A stretch of DNA of 64,000 bases from Melioribacter roseus. Its GTDB lineage: Bacteria; Bacteroidota; Ignavibacteria; Ignavibacteriales; Melioribacteraceae. Made by a program: the position numbers and the translations under genes. The DNA lies in NCBI GenBank assembly GCA_020722065.1, contig DYLK01000011.1:1-64000 (forward strand). The letters run 5' to 3'. The notes beneath the pieces were generated by a model. It had not been told where the DNA came from. It saw nothing but the letters and a program-made list of their open reading frames with translations, and did not search any database. Below, piece by piece: positions 45,002-53,485 of the stretch (position 1 is the stretch's first letter; every line of letters starts with the position of its first letter).

Positions 45002-46390
45002 ATGGGCGGAAAAGCAGCTTTATTATTAGTATTAGGTTTTAGTCTAATTTTGATGGTTTTTGGTTACAATTTCAATAATTTAGGAATAACCTCTGTAGAT
45101 AATATTGATAATTATTATGTTGATACAAAAGCATACAATATTGCAGTAGCTGGAGCAAATCTTGCAGCAAACACAATTTTTATGGATAAAAATTGGGATG
45201 AAGGTTTTAGTGATATTGAATTCGATGATGGTATTCTGAATGTTTATGTCTCAAACAATTTAGATATGAGCGGAAAAACCATTATTTGTCATATTCCAGC
45301 AGGAAATCCTAACGCACGCCACACAATTTCAGTAAACACTGCATCTGTTGCTGCTCATCTTAGCCATGGAGATTATATTGGACCTTGTTCTGGTGATACA
45401 ATTGATTCTGAAATGGCAACAATAATTTCTGAAGGCACTTATCACGGAGTTACTAAAGTTGTAATTGTTGAACTTCGTCCAAGTTATTTTTCTAAATATG
45501 GTAATTTTTATACATCAATTTCTGCAATGCCAGCAACAGGCGACACATTCAACGGACCATTTCACACAAATGGGAAATTATATACATACGGGCAACCTGT
45601 TTTTTGGGGGAAAACCACATCAAGAACTGGATTAAAAAAATATGGTTCGCCAGCTGATCCTAAATTTTATGGTGGTTTTGAAGATGGAATTGATATTCCA
45701 CTTGAATTTGATACTTCGGGATTTCATTCTGCGGCAACATCTGGAGGAAAAGTATTTTATGATACAACACATACTGGACAAAAAGTTGAAGTAGAATTGG
45801 ACTTCCTTTCGAGCGGAAATATTACTTATAAACAAAAAATCGGGACTGGAAGTTGGTCAACATCTAAAACTATTGCAGGAAGTTCACTTGCTCCGAATGG
45901 AGTAATTTATATAGAACGTGGGAATGTTTACGTAAAAGGAACTATTAACGGAAAATATACAATCGCTGCCACAAAAAAATCAACTTCAGGCTGTGGAAAT
46001 GTCTATCAAACTGATAATATTCAATATCAAACAGATCCAATTAGTAACACAAATTCTGATGATATACTTGGACTTGTGGCTGAAGAAAATATTAGAATTC
46101 AAAATAATGCAAATACAATCGGAGATGATGTAATTACACACGCTTCAATGTTTGCATTAAACGGGAATATTGGTCCCGATGATGGATTAGTACATCAACC
46201 TACTTTACATAGTTGGAGAATTGTTGGGGGTTTAATTGCGAAAACTACACGTGTTACTGCTGATTATTCAGGCTCGACACCAACAAATGGTTTGAGATTT
46301 TATCACACTTACGATACACGCTTTATGAGGCTTGTTCCACCAAAATTTCCTCATACGGATAATTACGAAATAGTTTCTTGGTATGAATAA
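45002..46390 (+). CDS. Large PilX-like surface protein, third of three
   Basis: A 462-residue protein with an N-terminal helix (GGKAALLLVLGFSLILMVFGY) of the same kind as its two upstream neighbours. TIICHIPAGNPNARHTISV and AAHLSHGDYIGPC (residues about 97-125) form a small Cys-bracketed module that recurs in many exported proteins, where it is usually written CHIPPGNPxNxHTIxV...AHLxHGDxxGxC. A later part contains NGPFHTNGKLYTYGQPVFWGKTT and an asparagine-rich beta region, similar to pilus-tip or adhesin proteins. No catalytic motif is visible. It is the last gene of the trio and is followed by a 197-base gap with no gene. Confidence 0.6.
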   Translation: MGGKAALLLVLGFSLILMVFGYNFNNLGITSVDNIDNYYVDTKAYNIAVAGANLAANTIFMDKNWDEGFSDIEFDDGILNVYVSNNLDMSGKTIICHIPAGNPNARHTISVNTASVAAHLSHGDYIGPCSGDTIDSEMATIISEGTYHGVTKVVIVELRPSYFSKYGNFYTSISAMPATGDTFNGPFHTNGKLYTYGQPVFWGKTTSRTGLKKYGSPADPKFYGGFEDGIDIPLEFDTSGFHSAATSGGKVFYDTTHTGQKVEVELDFLSSGNITYKQKIGTGSWSTSKTIAGSSLAPNGVIYIERGNVYVKGTINGKYTIAATKKSTSGCGNVYQTDNIQYQTDPISNTNSDDILGLVAEENIRIQNNANTIGDDVITHASMFALNGNIGPDDGLVHQPTLHSWRIVGGLIAKTTRVTADYSGSTPTNGLRFYHTYDTRFMRLVPPKFPHTDNYEIVSWYE

Positions 46391-46587
46391 ACTTAATTTG
46401 AGAAATATATATTCTGGAATCCGTAAATTTAAAACTGAGTGAAATCGAACAATTTTGTCTATTCCCATTCCTCCAAATTTTAAGATATTAAGTTGATAAA
46501 TCATCACAATTGGCGAATTCGTAATTCTCGAATTATATTTATATGACTTTTTATAAATTGTTTTTAATAATTTAATTATGAGAAAAT

Positions 46588-48567
46588 ATGCCACAAAATT
46601 TTATTGAAAAAATTGCTCAGAAATATTCACTTGGACTTTCAGAAAATCACAAAGTACATAGCGGTGAAATTGTTACAATTCAACCTTCTTTCGTAATGAC
46701 ACACGACAATACTGGTGCTGTAATTCCAAAATTTAAAAGCATCGGAGCTACAAAATTATTTAACCCACGACAAGTTGTACACACTCTCGACCACAATATT
46801 CAAGATAAATCAGAAAAGAATCTTGAGAAATACAAGAAAATTGAAGAGTTTTCAAATTTAGTTGGAGCCGATTTTTATCCCGCTGGTCGTGGAATTGGTC
46901 ATCAAATAATGGTTGAAGAAGGTTATGCTTTCCCTGGTACTTTGGTTGTCGCTTCTGATAGCCATTCGAATATGTACGGCGGATTAGGTGTTTTGGGAAC
47001 TCCAATTGTTCGTACCGATGCAGCTGCTATTTGGGCAACTGGCAAAACTTGGTGGGAAATTCCTCCAATTTCGAAAGTGGAATTAATCGGAAATCTTCGC
47101 CCAGGTGTAACTGGGAAAGATATAATTATAGTACTTTCTGGAGTTTTTAATAAAGATGAAGTATTGAATCACGCAATTGAATTCAGTGGCGATGGAATAA
47201 AAAATCTAACAATTGACCAAAGATTATCTATTGCAAATATGACAACTGAATGGGGAGCTTTGGCGGGGGTTTTCCCTATCGATAAAGTTACAATTGATTG
47301 GCTGAAAAATCGAGCTGAATTTTTGAGAAAGAGAGGGTTGCAAGGTGTAAAATCAGATATTGATTCTAAAAATGGAGAAAATCCAAGATTAAATTCTAAA
47401 TCGATTGAAATATTGGAGAATGAATTGATTTATCTTCGACCAGATGAAAATGCTTTTTATTCACAAGTTTTAACTTTAGATTTGTCATCAATTGAACCAT
47501 CAATTTCTGGTCCGCAAACTGTAAAAATAATGAATTCGGCAAGTGATTTAGAAAGTAAAGAAATCAAAATTAATAAAGCTTATCTTGTTTCTTGTGTTAA
47601 TAGCAGATTGGAAGATATTCAAGAAGCCGCTAAAATTCTTGAAAATAGAACAATTGCTAAAGGAGTTCAGTTTTATGTCGCTGCAGCTTCAAGCGAAGTT
47701 CAAGCAAAAGCAGAAAAATTAGGTTATTGGCAAACAATTGTGAAATCTGGTGCAACAATTTTGCCTCCAGGTTGTGGTCCTTGCATCGGTTTGGGAACAG
47801 GTTTGCTTGAAGATGGTGAAGTTGGAATTTCCGCGACAAACCGAAATTTTAAGGGAAGAATGGGTTCGCCAAATGCAGAGGCTTATCTTGCTTCGCCAGC
47901 AGTTGTTGCTGAATCTGCAATTCAAGGAAAAATCGCCTCACCTTTCAAATTATCAAAATCAGAAATTATTAAATCAATTACTCTAAATTCCAAGAAATCA
48001 ATTCAAACAGGAACAACTGAAATACTTGATGGATTCCCAGAAATTGTTGAAGGAAATATTCTTTTTTGCAATAAAGATAATATGAACACTGACGGAATTT
48101 ATCCTGGGAAATACACTTACATTGATGATTTTTCCCCCGAAGAGCAAGCAAAAGTAGTGATGGAAAACTACGATATGAAATTTGGTGAAATTGCTCAGAA
48201 AAATGATATTTTGGTAAGCGGATATAATTTCGGTACTGGAAGTTCACGAGAACAAGCTGCTACTGCATTAAAATATCGCGGAATTCAACTTGTTATTGCT
48301 GGCTCATTTTCGCAAACATACAAACGAAATGGCTTTAATAATGGCTATCTTTTGCTTGAACAAGAAGATTTACTAAAAGATTTACGCACAATTTTTTCAT
48401 CAAATAAGGAATTAACAATAAGAACAGAAAATAAAATTAAGATTGATTTTGTTAACTCAAAAATGATTTATGAAGGTAAAGAATATCAATTTATACCAAT
48501 AAGTTCAACAGCTCAAAGCATAATTGTCGAAGGCGGTTTAGAAAATTGGGTTAAGAATAGAATTTAA
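46588..48567 (+). CDS. Single-chain homoaconitase-like hydro-lyase (Lys4 type)
   Basis: A 659-residue Fe-S hydro-lyase of the aconitase superfamily with both large and small (swivel) domains in one chain. The N-terminal stretch has MTHDNTGAVIPKF, VVHTLDHNIQDKSEKNLEKY and FYPAGRGIGHQIMVEEGYAFPGTL, then SDSHSNMYGGLGVLGTPIVRTDAAAIWATGKTWW, which follows fungal homoaconitase (LYS4) rather than bacterial aconitase. Cluster Cys ligands are in YLVSCVNSR and PGCGPCIGLG. The swivel domain starts near FCNKDNMNTDGIYPGKY and has GYNFGTGSSREQAATALKYRGI. Homoaconitase belongs to the alpha-aminoadipate lysine route; other genes of that route are absent here. Confidence 0.8.
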   Translation: MPQNFIEKIAQKYSLGLSENHKVHSGEIVTIQPSFVMTHDNTGAVIPKFKSIGATKLFNPRQVVHTLDHNIQDKSEKNLEKYKKIEEFSNLVGADFYPAGRGIGHQIMVEEGYAFPGTLVVASDSHSNMYGGLGVLGTPIVRTDAAAIWATGKTWWEIPPISKVELIGNLRPGVTGKDIIIVLSGVFNKDEVLNHAIEFSGDGIKNLTIDQRLSIANMTTEWGALAGVFPIDKVTIDWLKNRAEFLRKRGLQGVKSDIDSKNGENPRLNSKSIEILENELIYLRPDENAFYSQVLTLDLSSIEPSISGPQTVKIMNSASDLESKEIKINKAYLVSCVNSRLEDIQEAAKILENRTIAKGVQFYVAAASSEVQAKAEKLGYWQTIVKSGATILPPGCGPCIGLGTGLLEDGEVGISATNRNFKGRMGSPNAEAYLASPAVVAESAIQGKIASPFKLSKSEIIKSITLNSKKSIQTGTTEILDGFPEIVEGNILFCNKDNMNTDGIYPGKYTYIDDFSPEEQAKVVMENYDMKFGEIAQKNDILVSGYNFGTGSSREQAATALKYRGIQLVIAGSFSQTYKRNGFNNGYLLLEQEDLLKDLRTIFSSNKELTIRTENKIKIDFVNSKMIYEGKEYQFIPISSTAQSIIVEGGLENWVKNRI

Positions 48568-48587
48568 CAGATTTATTTGAGATAAAA

Positions 48588-49418
48588 ATGTTTACTAAAA
48601 TTGGTTTAGCAGTTTCATTTTCCCCAACAGGAAAAGCTCTTTTGTGCGAAGCAAAAAGACTTTCAGATTTAACAAACGCAGATTTGCTTTTAATTCACAA
48701 TGGAAATAAAACCACCGAAACTGAGATTAGACTTGATGATATGATAAATTCAGTCGGAATTGAGAAATCCAAAATAATTATTGATTGGGTTTCTGGCGAG
48801 ATAGCTGATTCAATCATCAAATCAGCAGAAAAAAATAATGTGGATTTATTGCTTGCTGGAGCCTTGGAAAAGGAGAATCTTATCAAAAAATATTTTGGTT
48901 CTGTTGCCCGAAAATTAATGCGACAAGCAAAATGTTCAGTATTAATTCTTATTTCACCTTCCGAAAATCCACAAAAATTCAATAAAATTTATGTTTCTAC
49001 TGATTTTTCATCAGATGGAGAAAGAACAATAAAATTAGCACATAGTTTCGCATTACTTCAAAATGCCAAAGAATTTGTTCTTCTGCGTGAATTTAATGCT
49101 CCGGGACTAGCCTATACTTTGCAGGATTCTACAACAATTGCAGACGTTGAAGAACTGAGAAATCAATGGCTTTTAGATGAAGAGATTAAAATGAATTTCT
49201 TCATTAAAGAGTTGAATTTGCCAATTCTTGAGCCAAAAATTGTATGTTTGTTTGGAAAAGAAGGTTGGGAAGCAAGTAATTACGCAAAAACTAATAAAGC
49301 TGATTTATTTGTAGTACATCAACCTAATCAAAAAATAACTTTTTTTGATAAATTATTTCCACACGAAGTAGATTATTCGTTTATTAACATTCCAACAAAT
49401 TTATTTATTATTCGATAA
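48588..49418 (+). CDS. Tandem universal stress domain protein
   Basis: A 276-residue protein with two UspA-like domains. Domain 1 (about 1-125) has VDLLLAGALEKENLIKKYFGSVARKLMRQAKCSVLIL, with a partly kept nucleotide motif. Domain 2 (about 130-276) starts KIYVSTDFSSDGERTIKLAHSF and is degenerate at the nucleotide loop (LFVVHQPNQKITFFDKLF). Tandem Usp proteins often act with ion transporters. Its last base overlaps the first base of the antiporter gene, so it is probably a regulatory partner of that transporter. Confidence 0.8.
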   Translation: MFTKIGLAVSFSPTGKALLCEAKRLSDLTNADLLLIHNGNKTTETEIRLDDMINSVGIEKSKIIIDWVSGEIADSIIKSAEKNNVDLLLAGALEKENLIKKYFGSVARKLMRQAKCSVLILISPSENPQKFNKIYVSTDFSSDGERTIKLAHSFALLQNAKEFVLLREFNAPGLAYTLQDSTTIADVEELRNQWLLDEEIKMNFFIKELNLPILEPKIVCLFGKEGWEASNYAKTNKADLFVVHQPNQKITFFDKLFPHEVDYSFINIPTNLFIIR

Positions 49419-51094
49419 TGCACTTCTCTTCCGAACATATCACTATCTTTTTATTAAGCATTGCTATGATGCTTTTGTTCGCTAAAGTATTTGGTGAATT
49501 ATTTACCTTAATAAAACAACCAGCAATTATTGGTGAAATTATTGCTGGAATTATTCTTGGACCAACAATTTTTGGAACTATCTTTCCAGATTCTTACAAC
49601 TACATTTTTAATCATAGTGAACAAGTAAATATTGCATTAAATGGGTTTATAACTTTATCTGTTGTTCTTTTACTTCTAATTTCTGGTTTGGAAGTTGATT
49701 TAGCAGTTGTGCTAAGTCATGGAAAAAAAGCAATTTATACAAGTTTTTTTAGTTTAATAATTCCCTTTTCTCTTGGATTTTTAATTTCTTATTACTTCCC
49801 AAATCTTTTTGGAATTGTCGAATCTAACTCAAATCTAATTTTTCCATTATTTATGGGGGCAGCGCTTTCTATTTCAGCTTTACCTGTAATTGCAAAGGTT
49901 TTGATGGATTTAAAAATATTCAAATCTGAAGTCGGATTTATTATTATTTCGTCTGCTATGTTGAATGATTTAGCTGCTTGGTTAATTTTCTCCTTATTGT
50001 TAGGTTCAATTTCAAATTCTTCAGGCTCAGTCTCATTTTCAACAACAATAACATTAACTTTGATTTTCATTGGATTTTCTCTAACAATCGGGAAAAAAAT
50101 ATTTAATTCAATAATTCCTTTTTTACAAGATAATATCTCTTATCCTGGAGGAATATTAAATTTCATTCTTATTTTAGGACTATTCAGCTCAGCATTCACA
50201 GAATTTATTGGAATTCACTCAATTTTCGGGGCATTTATTATTGGAATTGCAATTGGAGATTCTGTCCACTTAAAAGAACAAACTCGTGAAATTGTTCACC
50301 AATTCGTTTCAAATATATTCGGACCAATTTTTGCAGTTTCGATTGGATTAAAAATAAATTTTATCGCAAGTTTCAATCTGCAAACAATTCTTATAATTTT
50401 ATTTTTAGGATATCTTGTAAAAATATTTGGAGCTGGCATTGGTTCATATTTTAGCGGATTAAAGAAGAACGAATCTTTAGCAATTGGCTTTGGAATGAGT
50501 GCTCGAGGCGAAATGGGAATAATTCTAAGTATTTTAGCCTTAGAAGTTGGAATTATCAATGAAGAGGTTTTTGTTGCCTTGGTAATTATGGCTTTAGTTA
50601 CTTCAATTACAAGTGCCCCATTTATGAAATTCTTCTTAAAAGAAAAAGACAAATTAAAATTAGATAATTTGCTTAAAGAAAAATTCATATTCTTCTCGAC
50701 AGCGACAACAAAGGAAGAAGTTATTTTTGAATTAGCTTCAGTCGCAGCAAAAGAAATGAATCTTGATAAAGATTTTGTATTCTCACAAATAATGGAACGT
50801 GAAGAAATATTACCAACGGGAATTGCCAATTTTCTTGCATTACCACATGCAAAAATTGAAATAAAAGAACCGTTTATAGCACTTGCTATTACAAAAAATG
50901 GAATTGATTTTGAAGCAAATGATAATAATTTAAGTAGAATTATTATTCTATTGCTTACTCCATCAAATCAGAATGAGATTCAATTGGAACTTCTTTCAAA
51001 GATTGCAAAAACTTTTGAAAATATTGAATTTTCTAAAAAATTAATTACTGCTAAAACTCAAACTGAAATCTTAAAAATGATAAGAAAAAGTTAA
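49418..51094 (+). CDS. Cation:proton antiporter (CPA2/KefB-like) fused to a PTS EIIA domain
   Basis: A 558-residue protein. Residues 1-400 form the membrane part of a CPA2 exchanger with about 12 helices. QPAIIGEIIAGIILGPTIFG, the SGLEVDLAVVL helix, SISALPVIAKVLMDL and the ion-binding Asn183-Asp184 in SSAMLNDLAAW are clear. A C-terminal PTS EIIA type 2 domain (about 425-558) follows: VAAKEMNLDKDFVFSQIMEREEILPTGIANFLALPHAKIEI, with His477 at the phosphorylation site, and ALAITKNGIDFEANDNN. No KTN/TrkA-N domain is present. The fusion suggests control of ion exchange by phosphotransfer or by ligand binding in the EIIA fold. It is coupled to the preceding tandem Usp gene. Confidence 0.88.
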   Translation: MHFSSEHITIFLLSIAMMLLFAKVFGELFTLIKQPAIIGEIIAGIILGPTIFGTIFPDSYNYIFNHSEQVNIALNGFITLSVVLLLLISGLEVDLAVVLSHGKKAIYTSFFSLIIPFSLGFLISYYFPNLFGIVESNSNLIFPLFMGAALSISALPVIAKVLMDLKIFKSEVGFIIISSAMLNDLAAWLIFSLLLGSISNSSGSVSFSTTITLTLIFIGFSLTIGKKIFNSIIPFLQDNISYPGGILNFILILGLFSSAFTEFIGIHSIFGAFIIGIAIGDSVHLKEQTREIVHQFVSNIFGPIFAVSIGLKINFIASFNLQTILIILFLGYLVKIFGAGIGSYFSGLKKNESLAIGFGMSARGEMGIILSILALEVGIINEEVFVALVIMALVTSITSAPFMKFFLKEKDKLKLDNLLKEKFIFFSTATTKEEVIFELASVAAKEMNLDKDFVFSQIMEREEILPTGIANFLALPHAKIEIKEPFIALAITKNGIDFEANDNNLSRIIILLLTPSNQNEIQLELLSKIAKTFENIEFSKKLITAKTQTEILKMIRKS

Positions 51095-51113
51095 TTTAGA
51101 ATTGTTTAAAAAT

Positions 51114-51141
51114 AAAAAAAGCATCAGAAGATGCTTTTTTT
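51114..51141. terminator. Bidirectional terminator
   Basis: Seven A, then GCATC / GATGC around an AGAA loop, then seven T, so the stem extends to 12 bp. It lies between the convergent antiporter (+) and the OmpA remnant (-). The A-run and T-run give a terminator tail on both strands. Confidence 0.88.
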
Positions 51142-51162
51142 ATTAAATTGATTAAAAATTTA

Positions 51163-52185
51163 CTATTTATTTATTACTTTAAATTCAATTCTACGATTCA
51201 TGGCTCTTCCTTCTGCAGTTTTATTGTCGCCTATCGGATTTTCTTCTCCATTCCCAATTGTTGTTAATTTTGAACTTTCCACACCATGTACAACCAACCA
51301 ATTTTTAACAACAATTGCTCTCGCTTCAGACAATTTTTGGTTTTGTTTTTTTGTGCCAACATTATCTGTATATCCAGCAATCTCAACTTCTAATTCTGGA
51401 TTATTCAACAATATTTGTGTTGCATGAAGCAAAATAGGAATTGATTCTACTTTCAATTCAGCACTATTATTTGCAAAATTAACACCAACAAGCACCCAAT
51501 CATTTTTATAAGATTTTTTTGGCGAATTTACTTCAGGCTTTTGAACAACAACTTCTTTCACAATTTCTTTTGGAAGATTTTCTTTCACAATTTGTTCAAC
51601 ATCAGATTTTGTAGCTAAATTCATCTCCGAAAGAACTTCTCGAATTCCCGCATACATATCACAAGCGTTTGATTTTTCTCCTTTTTCAAAATAATATGAA
51701 ACGCCTACATTAAAACTCATCCAAGTATCATAACTTCCACCAAGAAAACCTGCAGTTTGATTTGGTTGATAATAACCATCAAATTTTGATGTTGGAATTG
51801 TCGAATAGTCAAGTTCTGTAACCAAACTCAAATCTTCCCATAATTTCCATTCTGTCCCAAAACCGAATTTTAATATGTAATCCAAATAACTTTCTCCATT
51901 CAATTCAGGAGTAAAAGCATTATCAAGCGAAAAATATATTAATCCAAAACCGGCACTAAAATAAGGCGATACCGATTTGCAAGGAGAAATATTATAAACA
52001 ACGTCAAAATTGCCACCAAAACTAAAATTTTTAGTTTCTTCTCGAGGTTCTCCATATTCTGAGGCAATAGATAATAATTTCCCTTGCAAACGTAACCCAA
52101 GTTCTTCATTAAAATTGCGTTGAATAAAAACATTTGCTCCGTAATTTACTTCAGAAGCAATTGTATTTGTGTTTACAAGTCGTGG
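51163..52185 (-). pseudogene. OmpA family protein lacking its N-terminus
   Basis: The C-terminal OmpA peptidoglycan-binding domain is intact (VGVNFANNSAELKVESIPILLHATQ, AGYTDNVGTKKQNQKLSEARA, NRRIEFKV), preceded by most of a beta-barrel and a coiled linker (SEMNLATKSDVEQIVKENLPKEI). The frame is open upstream to about 52193, reading [21 protein letters not shown], but there is no ATG or signal peptide; the first possible start is a TTG at 52089 inside the barrel. The 5' end joins a remnant of an unrelated transporter gene. It looks like a truncated gene from a deletion or a misjoined contig, so it is called a pseudogene. Confidence 0.7.
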
Positions 52186-52462
52186 GTAAGTATACTACTA
52201 ATGAAAGCCAGAAAACTCCATACGATGTAAAAGCAGTTGTGCCAAACGTATTGGATTTCTTCCATTCCATCAAACCTGCAAAGATTTGAGCTAAGCCGCC
52301 AACAAAAATACCCATCCCCATTATCATACTGGTTAAAGGAATAAAGCCAGCATTGGCAAGATTCAATAAAACAGTTGTCAATCCAAATCCTAACAACCCC
52401 AATGGTGCAGGATTAGCCGTTGAATCAGTGATTTTAATTGTGGAATAATCGTTCGTTTTTAT
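52151..52462 (-). pseudogene. SatP/YaaH acetate transporter remnant
   Basis: The minus strand encodes [21 protein letters not shown], then [21 protein letters not shown] and [22 protein letters not shown], the first third of the GPR1/FUN34/YaaH acetate/succinate transporter family (usually about 190-200 residues). Similarity ends at about 52183, where the frame continues as [10 protein letters not shown] and stops; the other four helices are missing. At the expected start (KTNDYSTIK) the codon is ATA rather than ATG, and the first canonical start in frame is a TTG at 52402, inside the conserved region. Both ends are thus damaged. It abuts the OmpA remnant in a different frame. Confidence 0.75.
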
Positions 52463-52651
52463 ACCTTTTATTTTGTTGAGAAATAATTAGTTTATTTAAA
52501 TATATAAAAATTTTGTAAATAACAAAAAATTTTATTATTATTTTTTCGCACTTACTAATTGACTCTTAGTTTAATTTCAGTAAATATTAATTAAATTATA
52601 ACTAAAAAAAATTTTATTAATTTTTCTCGCAATTTAAAAAATCAAATATCA

Positions 52652-53188
52652 ATGAATATTTTAAAAAGAATAAATAATTTTCACTTAATCTTAGGTATAA
52701 TCGCCATTTTGCTAATCAGTTGCTCGCAAAAAATAAACAAAAATATAAGTTATAATAAAAATAATTCAGAATACTATTCCATTACAACAGAATGGTTTAG
52801 ATTCCAAAATCCCACTGAAGATGTTCCCTATTCACTATTTGTTCAATATAATTTTGAAAAGACAGAATTAGGGAAAAAATTCATTATTTCACTTAAGTTT
52901 GAAGGATACACTTTCCCACGAATAAAAAAAGTAACTATAGATTTAGGTAATTATAAAGAAGGATTTGATTTAACAATGAAATCTACATTTAAGAATGAAG
53001 GTGTTCGAGGTGTATCAGAAACAATCTTTTTTGAAGTTTCAGAAATATTTTTCGAAGAAATGTTAATGTCTGATAAAGTGTTTTTTGATGTTGATGGTTC
53101 GGTCGAATATCGGTTTTTCTTTAATAAAGAGGCACTAAATATTCAAGATGATTTTTACAATACTATACTTGCACAAGAAAAAAAATAA
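52652..53188 (+). CDS. Putative lipoprotein of unknown function
   Basis: A 178-residue protein with a basic N-terminus, a hydrophobic segment and a lipobox LLISC (Cys at residue 24). The mature part is strand-rich with patterns such as WFRFQNPTEDVPYSLFVQY and LEFKFEGYTFP-type stretches, without a recognised motif. An AT-rich gap of about 190 bases precedes it, and a tRNA pair follows on the same strand. I do not recognise a family. Confidence 0.6.
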   Translation: MNILKRINNFHLILGIIAILLISCSQKINKNISYNKNNSEYYSITTEWFRFQNPTEDVPYSLFVQYNFEKTELGKKFIISLKFEGYTFPRIKKVTIDLGNYKEGFDLTMKSTFKNEGVRGVSETIFFEVSEIFFEEMLMSDKVFFDVDGSVEYRFFFNKEALNIQDDFYNTILAQEKK

Positions 53189-53252
53189 CTATTTATTGCT
53201 TTAATAGAAAATTTTATTATTTTTTAGCCCTCGTTTTTTGTTTTATTTCAGT

Positions 53253-53338
53253 GCCGGGGTGGCGGAATAGGTAGACGCACAGGACTTAAAATCCTGTGGG
53301 AGGACACTCCCGTATCGGTTCGAGCCCGATCCTCGGTA
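53253..53338 (+). tRNA. tRNA-Leu (anticodon TAA)
   Basis: An 86-base class II tRNA. The acceptor arms GCCGGGG and CCTCGGT pair with two G-U pairs. The anticodon stem CAGGA / TCCTG holds the loop CTTAAAA with anticodon TAA (Leu, UUA/UUG codons). A long variable arm (TGGGAGGACACTCCCG) and a T arm with GGTTCGAGCCC are present. CCA is not encoded in the gene. Confidence 0.97.
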
Positions 53339-53366
53339 CAAATTTTATAAATTCAAAATAAATTTA

Positions 53367-53443
53367 GGGTTCTTAGCTCAGTTGGTTAGAGTGTCTGCTT
53401 GACGTGCAGAAGGTCATAGGTTCGACTCCTATAGAACCCACCA
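53367..53443 (+). tRNA. tRNA-Val (anticodon GAC)
   Basis: A 77-base tRNA including an encoded CCA end. The acceptor stem GGGTTCT / AGAACCC is perfect. The anticodon stem TCTGC / GCAGA encloses TTGACGT, with anticodon GAC (Val). The D arm AGCTCAGTTGGTTAGAG and T arm with GGTTCGACTCC are standard. It lies 28 bases after tRNA-Leu and 42 before thrS, so the two tRNAs may be co-transcribed. Confidence 0.97.
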
Positions 53444-53485
53444 ATTTACGAAAAATCCAAATTTTTCTTAAGAAACTATCAAAAT

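Noticed and set aside
53444-53485. T-box or other tRNA-sensing leader before thrS
   Set aside because: Only 42 bases separate tRNA-Val from thrS, with no stem-loop or T-box core sequence.
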